Assembly: GCA_963772555.1 (NCBI GenBank)
Contig: CAVYXQ010000022.1
Coordinates: 124,001-188,000, forward strand
Reading direction: 5' to 3'
From: Roseiarcus sp963772555
Lineage (GTDB): Bacteria > Pseudomonadota > Alphaproteobacteria > Rhizobiales > Beijerinckiaceae
Length of the DNA: 64,000 nt
The notes beneath the pieces were generated by a model. That model was not told where the DNA came from. It did no database searches and saw only the letters and a program-made list of their open reading frames with translations. The position numbers and the translations under genes are program-made. Positions 36,502-43,634 of this stretch are shown here, one piece after another. Position 1 is the stretch's first letter. The number at the start of each line of letters is the position of its first letter.

Positions 36502-36505
36502 CTGG

Positions 36506-37018
36506 GTGCCGGGCGCTTCGGACGGATCGCTTCGGGTAGAGGCGCTCGGTCCGCATCATAATCGCAGTTCGTTCGCCAGCGGCGTCGAACCGCTTGATCG
36601 ATATCTGCGAAGCCACGCTAGCCAAGACGCCCGCAAGAACATGGCGGCGCCATTCGTGCTCGTGCTGCCGGACGGGGCGATCGGCGGCTACTACACGCTT
36701 TCCGCGGCCGGAGTGAAACTCACCGAACTTCTGGCTGACGTCGCGCGCAAGCTCCCACGCTATCCGCTCGTTCCCGCGACGCTCTTGGGTCGCCTTGCGG
36801 TTGACCAAAACTATCAAGGACGAGGTTACGGTCGTTTTCTCCTCGCAGATGCTCTGTTCCGAGCGGTGCGTAGCGAGATCGCGTCGTTCGCTGTTGTCGT
36901 CGATGCAAAGGATGATGCGGCTCGCAAGTTTTATGAACGCGAGAGTTTCCTCTCCTTCCCCGATCGGTCGCTAAGACTGTTCCGACCGATGTCCGACATC
37001 AGAGAGTTGTTCAAGTGA
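36506..37018 (+). CDS. GNAT acetyltransferase toxin (TacT-like)
   Basis: About 170 residues if the GTG at 36506 (VPGASDGSLRVEALG) is used; the frame is open back to 36449, overlapping the antitoxin. Acetyl-CoA site LGRLAVDQNYQGRGYGRFLLADAL, core block HNRSSFASGVEPLDRYLRSHASQDARKNMAAPFVL, end VVVDAKDDAARKFYERESFLSF. TacT-type toxins acetylate charged tRNAs and stop translation. The preceding DUF1778 gene supports the pairing. Confidence 0.9.
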   Translation: MPGASDGSLRVEALGPHHNRSSFASGVEPLDRYLRSHASQDARKNMAAPFVLVLPDGAIGGYYTLSAAGVKLTELLADVARKLPRYPLVPATLLGRLAVDQNYQGRGYGRFLLADALFRAVRSEIASFAVVVDAKDDAARKFYERESFLSFPDRSLRLFRPMSDIRELFK

Positions 37019-37020
37019 TG

Positions 37021-37155
37021 TCAGAAGCGGACCGGCGAATGCATCGGCCGTGACGACGTAAACCGTGCTGGGACAGAACCCTCCGGCCCCAGGCGGTCGT
37101 ACTCCTTTATCGCCCGCAACACGTCGACGCGAGTGACGCGGTGCCACGCCACCAT
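37021..37155 (-). pseudogene. N-terminal relic of a ScoMcrA-like restriction protein
   Basis: Minus-strand ATG 37155 gives MVAWHRVTRVDVLRAIKEYDRLGPEG, which matches the start of ScoMcrA-type head domains (WHRVTRDHVLAAIAEYDRLGPE...). After about 27 residues the match ends and a stop follows at 37021. A decayed fragment next to the toxin-antitoxin pair. Confidence 0.45.
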
Positions 37156-37302
37156 CTCTTCACACTCCAGTATCGCTGTCGCCTTGCGTTTCCGGCCATA
37201 GGCGAGGCGCGCGCCCCCCTCGTTTGGCAGAAGAGAGCGCGTCTGCAAGCCGCGATTCCCTGCCGGCGCTGAGGCTAAAACAGGACCCAATTGGACGGAA
37301 CC

Positions 37303-37445
37303 AACGTCGTCATCGCGAGCGTAGCGTGGCCATCCAAGGGCCACCGCCGCAGGCCGACGATCGCCTGGATCGCCGCGTCGCCATAGCCCGTCGGTAGACG
37401 GGCGTCTCTCGACGCCCTATGGCTCCTCGCGATGACGATTCCGTC
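37303..37445. repeat. palindromic intergenic element
   Basis: Outer arms GTCATCGCGAG (37311) and CTCGCGATGAC (37425), with inner arms GCCATAG/CTATGGC and CCCGTC-GGTA-GACGGG. Composite palindromes of this outer sequence are frequent between genes in Rhizobiales. Confidence 0.65.
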
Positions 37446-37688
37446 AAAGCGCGCCGTGGTCTAGCCGAAGGCCGCGATCACGGTCTCAATGGGCAGGAAC
37501 AGGGTTCGGCCGTCGGCCGGATATTCTATGAACTCGGCGCCGGCGTCGACCAGCGCCGCCCCGATTCCGATGCTGTGAAATTGCGCCGGACGCGTGAGCC
37601 ATCCGGCGCTTGACAGAGGGGCCACCGGCCACGCGATCGCCCGGGCTTTCGCCCGTCGGTCGCGGGCCAGTTATCCATTTTGCTTCGT
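37446..37688. other. intergenic, no gene recognised
   Basis: Remainder of the 670-base stretch between the toxin gene and the LysM protein. No open frame with protein-like character. Confidence 0.5.
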
Positions 37689-38852
37689 TTAAAGAGCAGG
37701 AATATTCAGGTTCTGCCCTGGTGTGATTACATTTGGATCCGCTCCGATGATGTCTCGGTTTGCGTCGTAGATCATCGTCCAGAAGAGTTTGGTCCCCGCG
37801 CCGTAGAAACGAGCCGCAATAGACGATAGCGTATCACCGGCCCTGACGACATAAGTCGTTGGGAGCGTTTGAGCCACGAGTGTCCCTACCGTGACGTGGG
37901 GCCAGCTCAAACCCTTGAAGTTCAGAAGCACACGCTGCGTGTACTGCAGCTGGTCAAACTCATGGCCATTGTGGTCCCTAACTCTTTCGATCCAGAAAAT
38001 GGCGGTCACCCGCGCGGAGTTGGCGTTTGGTCCGCCTGCGGGCGGAGCGCCCTTGCCGACCAAGAAGGCGATATTGTCGGTCCCGCCTCCAGCATCGGGC
38101 GCCGCCTGGGGGGCGCTGCTGTCGCTTGTTACCGACAATACAGTTGTGCTGAGAACGGTTTGATTGGCGAGGGCTTGCGACAGGAAAAGGTTTGGATTGC
38201 TGAGCTGCAGCTGCGTCAGGCTGGCGACTCGAGTGAGATCCGTGCGAAACTGACTGGGGTTCGTCAGCGTCTCTTCGGGGAAATGGACCAGATTCGTTGC
38301 GCCGTCATCGGGACTTCCGATCTGGAACGGAACGATGCTGGAAGCGTCGAATTTCGGCGCCGGGACCGAAAATGCCTGCCCCTGCAGATTGATCGTCGAG
38401 CCATGCGGAATTGAACCCATACGAACCACGGACGATTTTTCGTTGGGGTTGGTCGTTAGGGGAACGCTCGCCCAGACGCCGGGTTCGAAATGCTGTCCGC
38501 TGTTGTCGAACGCGTCGTTAATGCTTTGAACATAAGCAACGGCGCCGAGGAATACGTCCTGTTGAAGCGATCCGCGGTTGGCGACGCCGGTAGTGCCGCT
38601 GATCTCATTGAACGAAAGCGTTTCGTCGGTTAAATTCAATTCCAGGAAATGATCCGACTGCGTAACCGAATCCGGCCGCCAGATCATATTGAAGCCTGTA
38701 CCCTTCCACGTCCGTTGATTTTTCGCGCCGGGCTGGCCGCCGACGAAACCGCGGAGCAGGCCAAGAAAATCAACGGTCGTCGGCGCGGCCGGCGCGAGTC
38801 CGGGTCGAGCAACGTGCTCCTGGTGAAAGGTAAAATCAGTTTCGATAGGCAT
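37689..38852 (-). CDS. lipocalin/nitrobindin-like beta-barrel protein with C-terminal LysM
   Basis: 387 residues. N-terminal part (about 25-300): DFLGLLRGFVGG, RTWKGTGFNMIWRP, HFLELNLTDETLSF, EPGVWASVPLTTNPNEKSSVVRMGSIPHGSTINLQGQA. I recall this pattern from proteins annotated as haem-binding beta barrels. The C-terminal LysM domain (about 338-386), TYVVRAGDTLSSIAARFYG...PGQNLNIPAL, binds peptidoglycan or chitin-like glycans. No signal peptide is evident, which is odd for a LysM protein. Start MPIETDFTFHQEH at 38852. Confidence 0.75.
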   Translation of the reverse strand: MPIETDFTFHQEHVARPGLAPAAPTTVDFLGLLRGFVGGQPGAKNQRTWKGTGFNMIWRPDSVTQSDHFLELNLTDETLSFNEISGTTGVANRGSLQQDVFLGAVAYVQSINDAFDNSGQHFEPGVWASVPLTTNPNEKSSVVRMGSIPHGSTINLQGQAFSVPAPKFDASSIVPFQIGSPDDGATNLVHFPEETLTNPSQFRTDLTRVASLTQLQLSNPNLFLSQALANQTVLSTTVLSVTSDSSAPQAAPDAGGGTDNIAFLVGKGAPPAGGPNANSARVTAIFWIERVRDHNGHEFDQLQYTQRVLLNFKGLSWPHVTVGTLVAQTLPTTYVVRAGDTLSSIAARFYGAGTKLFWTMIYDANRDIIGADPNVITPGQNLNIPAL

Positions 38853-39397
38853 GATTGTCTCCTCCTTTGCGAGCGCCGGCGTACCGACTTATAAAACCAA
38901 CGAAAGCAGCGCAGTCCAAGCGAATACAGCGCTTTGGCCCAAGCAGAGCGCCAAGATCCCAACGACCGATATTGCCCAAGTATAACCTAAACTGCACCGT
39001 ACAAGAAAAAGATCCGATAGTTCCACACTTCGAATCCAACCTGCCACGACGGACCCGGACAGAGCTTGGAATTAAGGGGTTCGCTGGCGCCTAGACCGTC
39101 CCTGTTCACGGGAAGCCCGTAATACCCAATTTGTTGATGAGGACCACCGAGGCGCAACAGCCACTATTGCCGGTACTCAAGTCCCTTTCGTCGAAATTCT
39201 TACAACCCGGGACACGAGCCCTAGACCGGTCCGAGTTCGAAATCAGGCGGTTGCGCCCCAGCGCTCATGGATCATGTGCATGGAAATACCAACTGTCAAC
39301 GACCAAATCGGTCGAAACCGGTATGTTTACGTATATCTCAATCCAAGCAACCTTGAGTTGTGGGCTGTTTTTCTCGCTGCTGCCGCACCACAGAGCG
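38853..39397. other. intergenic, no gene supported
   Basis: About 545 bases of lower GC. A plus-strand frame at 39274-39471 (MCMEIPTVNDQIGRNR...) resembles no family I know and overlaps the HTH gene antisense; too weak to call. Confidence 0.45.
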
Positions 39398-40291
39398 CTA
39401 TCCAGGACTGGTTGGACGTGAAGCAGCTTCGATGGACGCCCCGGATGATTGTGCTTCCATCAGCGACTTGATGCCTTCGGCGTCGGCCTGGGTCGCCGGA
39501 TTGTAGACCACCATGCTGAGGTCCGTCCGCCCGTCGACTGAAAAGGCCGAATATTCGAAGGCGAGCGGGCCGAGCACCGGGTGTCGAATGTGCTTGACGG
39601 CCTCGCCATGGGCGCCGCGAACGTCGTTGTCACGCCACATCGCCGTGAACTCGGGACTGAGCCGGCAGAGTTCATCGACGAGAGGCTCCACCTCCGCCGC
39701 GGCTCCGGCGCGGGCGGCGTCCACCCTGAAAGCGCCCAACACGAACCGCGCCACGCTTTCCCAGTCGTATTGCGCCGCGCGTGCGCGGGGGTCGAGGAAG
39801 ATGAAGCGCAGGATGTTGCGCTGCTCCGGCGGCAGCGATCCATAGTCCATCAGCATCACGGTCGCCGCCCGGTTCCAGGCGACGACGTCCCATATCGCAG
39901 TCCGGATCACGGCAGGGGTCGGGTCCAGCACATCGAGCACGCGTTGCAGCCGCGGCGTGACGCCTTCGTTCTTCCGGTAGCGCGCTTCGGGCGGGCGGCC
40001 GAGGCCGAGCAGGAAGAGATGCTCGCGCTCAACATCCGTCAGCATGAGCGCGCGCGCGATCCGATCGAGCACGTCGGCCGAGGGCGCCCCGCCGCGCCCC
40101 TGTTCCAGCCAAGTGTACCAGGTGGGACTGATGTTGGCGCGCTGCGCCACTTCCTCACGGCGCAGGCCGAGAGTCCGGCGGCGCTCCGAGGGAAAGCCGA
40201 ACGCGGCCGGGTCGAGCTTGTTGCGGCGGTCCCGCAGATAGGTGCCGAGCAGGCTCTCGGCGGCAAATTGCTCGCTCATCCGGTTAGCCAT
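39398..40291 (-). CDS. XRE-type regulator with MmyB-like ligand-binding domain
   Basis: 297 residues. Helix-turn-helix near 12-80: LGTYLRDRRNKLDPAAFGF, RTLGLRREEVAQRANISPTWYTWLEQGRG, LDRIARALMLTDVEREHLFLLG. The C-terminal domain, VVAWNRAATVMLMDYGSLPPEQRNILRFIFLDPRAR, is the MmyB-like sensor. Divergent from two oxidoreductase genes with an 81-base gap, so it probably controls them. Confidence 0.92.
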   Translation of the reverse strand: MANRMSEQFAAESLLGTYLRDRRNKLDPAAFGFPSERRRTLGLRREEVAQRANISPTWYTWLEQGRGGAPSADVLDRIARALMLTDVEREHLFLLGLGRPPEARYRKNEGVTPRLQRVLDVLDPTPAVIRTAIWDVVAWNRAATVMLMDYGSLPPEQRNILRFIFLDPRARAAQYDWESVARFVLGAFRVDAARAGAAAEVEPLVDELCRLSPEFTAMWRDNDVRGAHGEAVKHIRHPVLGPLAFEYSAFSVDGRTDLSMVVYNPATQADAEGIKSLMEAQSSGASIEAASRPTSPG

Positions 40292-40372
40292 CTTACTATG
40301 ATAAAGGCACGTCTTTACAAGAATACGCCGAGGGACGAGATTTGTCTCCAGCGAAATCCGGAGACTTCATTC

Positions 40373-41266
40373 ATGCGCGTGTTTGTCACGGGCGCGACGG
40401 GCTGGGTCGGCTCCGCCGTCGTGCAGGACCTGATCGCCGCCGGGCATCAAGTGCTTGGCCTCTGCCGTTCGGACGAGAAGGCGAGGGCCCTCGCAGCCGC
40501 CGGCGCTGAGGTTCATCCCGGTTCCCTTCAGGATCTGGAAAGTCTCAAAAATGGCGTGGCGCGGTCGGATGGCGTCATTCACCTGGCCTTCAACCACGAC
40601 TACTCGAAATTCGCCGAGAACGGCGCGGACGAGCGGCGCGCCAGCGAGGCGATCGGCGCGGCGCTCGGAGGCTCGGATCGGCCGCTGGTCGTCACCTCAG
40701 GGATCGCGCTGCTCATGCCGGGGAGCGTCGCGACGGAAGAGACCCGGCCCCGCCCCGCCTCCGAGTCCTTCCCTCGCAACCCGGAAGCCGCAGCCGCAGC
40801 GCTGAGCGCCCGCGGCGTAACGGTGACGGCCGTACGGCTTCCGCCTTCGGTTCACGGCCATGGCGATCACGGCTTCGTCCCTGGCCTCATCCGTCTTGCC
40901 CGCGAGAAGGGCGTCTCCCCCTATATTGGGGATGGTCTCAACCGCTGGCCGGCCGTGCACCGGCTCGATGCGGCTCGCGTCTTTCGGCTCGCCCTCGAGC
41001 GCGGCGCGGAAGGGGGCCCGTTCCATGCGGTCGCCGACGAGGGCGTGCCATTCAAAGAGATCGCCGAGGTGATCGGCCGGCGACTGAGCGTTCCGGTCGT
41101 CTCGCAGTCGCCGGAAGAGGCGGGTGGGCATTTCGGCTTTTTCACCAGGTTCGCGGGCGTCGACTGCCCAGCCTCGAGCGAGAGAACCCGGTCGCTGCTC
41201 GGCTGGAAGCCCGAGCAACCTGGGCTTATCGCCGACATCGATCATCCGGCCTATTTCACTCTGTGA
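40373..41266 (+). CDS. SDR/NAD-dependent epimerase-type oxidoreductase, copy 1
   Basis: 297 residues. Extended-SDR Rossmann start MRVFVTGATGWVGSAVVQDLIAAGHQVLGLCRS, then DGVIHLAFNHDYSKF, VVTSGIALL, GDGLNRWPAVHRLDAARVFRLALE. The usual YxxxK is not obvious. Close paralogue of the next gene, in which the same blocks recur in the same order, so a tandem duplication. Probably regulated by the divergent XRE-type protein. Confidence 0.9.
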   Translation: MRVFVTGATGWVGSAVVQDLIAAGHQVLGLCRSDEKARALAAAGAEVHPGSLQDLESLKNGVARSDGVIHLAFNHDYSKFAENGADERRASEAIGAALGGSDRPLVVTSGIALLMPGSVATEETRPRPASESFPRNPEAAAAALSARGVTVTAVRLPPSVHGHGDHGFVPGLIRLAREKGVSPYIGDGLNRWPAVHRLDAARVFRLALERGAEGGPFHAVADEGVPFKEIAEVIGRRLSVPVVSQSPEEAGGHFGFFTRFAGVDCPASSERTRSLLGWKPEQPGLIADIDHPAYFTL

Positions 41267-41282
41267 GAAGGACATCGAAGTC

Positions 41283-42179
41283 ATGCGCGTGTTTGTCACC
41301 GGCGCCACCGGATTCATCGGCTCGGCCGTCGTCAAGGAGTTGATCGCCGCGGGCCACCGGGTGCTTGGCCTCTGTCGCTCGGAGGAGAAAGCGCCGGCTT
41401 TGGTTGCCGCCGGCGCCGAGGTCTATCGCGGGTCGCTCGAGGACACCGGCAGTCTCAAAGAGGGCGCCGCCCAATCGGATGGCGTCATCCATCTCGCCTT
41501 CAACCACGACTTCTCGAATTATGTGGCGAATTGCGAGGACGATCGTCGCGTCATCGAGGCTCTCGGCTCGGTTCTCGTCGGCTCCGACCGGCCGTTGATC
41601 GTCACCTCCGGCACCGGGATGGCGAGAGCCGCGCCCGGCCGGCCGGCCACGGAAGACGGCGTGGCCGCCGGCTCGGCGGCCGTGCCTCGGGCAGCGTCGG
41701 AAGAGGCGGCCAACTCGGTCGCCGCGAAGGGAGTGAACGTGTCGGTGGTGCGCCTTCCGCAGGTTCACGACACGACCCGGCAGGGCCTCGTCAGCCCGGC
41801 GATCCTGACCTATCGCGAAAAGGGCGTGTGCGCCTATATCGGGGACGGACTCAATCGCTGGCCGGCGGCGTACATCCTCGACGTGGCCCGCCTCTACAGG
41901 CTGGCGATCGAAAAGGCTGAGCCGAATGCAAGATATCACGCCGTTGCGGAGGAAGGCGTGCCGATGCGCGACATTGCGGAAGCTATTGGCCGACGGCTGA
42001 AACTTCCGGTCAAATCCATCGCCCCGGGGGAGTCTCCGGCCTTTTTCGGCTGGCTCGCGATGTTTGCCGGGCACGACATGCCGGCCTCAAGCGAGCAAAC
42101 GCGGAGAAAGCTGGGATGGGAACCGACCGGTCCGGGGTTGATCGCCGATCTCGAAAACCTGCACGTTCTCGACGCCTGA
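41283..42179 (+). CDS. SDR/NAD-dependent epimerase-type oxidoreductase, copy 2
   Basis: 298 residues from ATG 41283, 16 bases after copy 1. MRVFVTGATGFIGSAVVKELIAAGHRVLGLCRS, DGVIHLAFNHDFSNYV, VRLPQVHDTTRQGLVSPAI, YIGDGLNRWPAAYILDVARLYRLAIE. The two proteins look well over half identical by eye. Even the bases around the starts (CATGCGCGTGTTTGTCAC) are nearly the same, which supports recent duplication. Confidence 0.9.
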   Translation: MRVFVTGATGFIGSAVVKELIAAGHRVLGLCRSEEKAPALVAAGAEVYRGSLEDTGSLKEGAAQSDGVIHLAFNHDFSNYVANCEDDRRVIEALGSVLVGSDRPLIVTSGTGMARAAPGRPATEDGVAAGSAAVPRAASEEAANSVAAKGVNVSVVRLPQVHDTTRQGLVSPAILTYREKGVCAYIGDGLNRWPAAYILDVARLYRLAIEKAEPNARYHAVAEEGVPMRDIAEAIGRRLKLPVKSIAPGESPAFFGWLAMFAGHDMPASSEQTRRKLGWEPTGPGLIADLENLHVLDA

Positions 42180-42498
42180 AACAGGAATTCCGGCGAAGGC
42201 AGAGCGAAGGGACGCCGCCTGGGGCCGCCGACCGGCTGTCATCGGCATCCCGTATCGACCGTTGGCGTCGTGACGGCGGGAAGCGCCGTCTTCGAGCCCA
42301 GGGACAGGAGAAGCGACGGCTTTGCGGACCAGCGACAGCTTCTTCGAGCCCGGCCGGCTGCCCCATCTTCGCTTCGAAGCGCGCCCGAGACTGCGCCTGC
42401 CGAAATCGTCTGCTTTTGTATGACCGACGCGCCCCGTGCGCCCCGCCAGCGAGATGCTGGAGGGCGGCAAGGGCCGATCGCGTGCGAGCGACCGCCTC
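42180..42498. other. intergenic left flank of the IS630 element
   Basis: About 320 bases. Before the insertion this was the sequence downstream of pnp, between pnp and the convergent oxidoreductase gene. No gene seen. Confidence 0.55.
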
Positions 42499-43633
42499 TA
42501 AGCAGATTCTGTTTGGTTAACCAACGGATAAGTGTTTTGCAATTCGCTGCCTGCGCCAATTCGCAAGGTGTGTGGCATGGCGGGAAAGTCTCCGGTTACG
42601 GCGAGCGATGAACAACGCGCCGGCCTCTTGGCTCTTGCCGGTTCACGGGATCGCGGCGAGGCGGACCGGGCGCGCGCCGTGCTTTTGACGCTGGCTGGTT
42701 GGACCAGCCCCAAGATCGCGGAGGCGTTTGGCGTGCGGGAGGATACGGTTCGCCTGTGGCGCAGCGACTTCGCCGCCGGCGGCATCGCAGCGCTGAAGGC
42801 CAGCATCGCGCCTGGCCCGCCTCCGCTGAAGAGCGAAGCCGCCTTGCGCGTCGCCACCCCCTTGCTGGAAGAACCTGTGGCCGACCGGCGCAACTGGACG
42901 ATCCACCGCCTTCGGGCCGAGATCGAAGCGCGCGAGGGCGTGCGCATCAGCCGTTCGCAACTGTCCAAGGCCTTGCGAAAAAAAAGTTCCGCTGGCGGCG
43001 GCCGCGGCACACGCTGAAGGGACGTCAGATGCAAAGCGAGGTGCAACGGGTGGGCCTGCGCCTGCAACTGCGCAAACAGCAGGCCGAAGCGGGCGACATC
43101 GTTCTGCTCTACGGCGATGAGAGCGAGGCGCTGACCCATCCCTATCTCGCCCGCGCCTGGGCGAGGTCGGGGGCGGACTTGCGTGTGCCGGCGCCGGGGC
43201 AGGCCGAGAAGGTCGCGATCCTGGGGTCGCTCGATCACCTCACGCGCCAACTCATCGTCCATACCAGCCCGACCAAGCGCAGCAGCGATTTCATCGCCCA
43301 TCTGGAGCAACTCGACCGTCTCTTTGGACCGCAGCCCGGGCGACAGGCCAAGCCGGTCGTGCTGGTCGAGGACAATGGTCCGATCCACACCAGCAAACGC
43401 TCGCTCGCCGCCCTGGCCGCCCGCGCACACTGGCTCTCCGTCGAGTGGCTGCCGAAATACGCCCCCGAACTCAATGACATCGAGCCGGTCTGGCGCGATC
43501 TTAAGGCCCATCACCTCGCCCACCAGACCTTCACCGACGCCGCCGCGCTCGACCAGGCCATCCATGACGCCGTCATCGATCTCAACCGCGAGCGCATCCT
43601 CGATCCGTTGGCCACGCCGCGAATCTCTGCTTA
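42499..43633 (+). mobile_element. IS630-family insertion sequence
   Basis: Ends: left TAAGCAGATTCTG from 42499, right AGAATCTCTGCTTA-like ending at 43633 (its complement is TAAGCAGAGATTC). These are short inverted repeats bounded by TA, as expected for IS630/Tc1 target TA duplication. Inside lie the two overlapping transposase frames. Total about 1.13 kb. The right end forms the stop codon of pnp. Confidence 0.85.
42577..43017 (+). CDS. IS630 transposase, N-terminal helix-turn-helix frame
   Basis: From ATG 42577 (MAGKSPVTASDEQRAGLLAL), 146 residues. Homeodomain-like HTH: RARAVLLTLAGWTSPKIAEAFGVREDTVRLWRSDFAAGGIAAL, then WTIHRLRAEIEAREGVRISRSQLSKALRKK. The frame ends soon after a run of eight A bases, while the catalytic part continues one frame back, so a -1 slip would give the full enzyme. 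Confidence 0.88.
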   Translation: MAGKSPVTASDEQRAGLLALAGSRDRGEADRARAVLLTLAGWTSPKIAEAFGVREDTVRLWRSDFAAGGIAALKASIAPGPPPLKSEAALRVATPLLEEPVADRRNWTIHRLRAEIEAREGVRISRSQLSKALRKKSSAGGGRGTR

Positions 43634-43634
43634 G
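42974..43634 (+). CDS. IS630 transposase, DDE catalytic frame
   Basis: Read after the A8 slip (42978-42985) as KKFRWRRPRHTLKGRQ. The DDE residues are visible: Asp in LLYGDESEALTHPYLARAW, Asp in VVLVEDNGPIHTSKRS, Glu in WLPKYAPELNDIEPVWRDLK. Ends DPLATPRISA with its TAG at 43632-43634, overlapping the last bases of pnp on the other strand. Intact catalytic triad, so possibly active. Confidence 0.88.

Noticed and set aside
36050..37688. Integrase or attachment-site duplication behind guaA
   Set aside because: No integrase frame and no repeat of the guaA 3' end could be found by eye in the window.
39274..39471. Small plus-strand frame MCMEIPTVNDQIGRNR
   Set aside because: No family, no ribosome site and overlap with the regulator gene; too weak to list as a gene.
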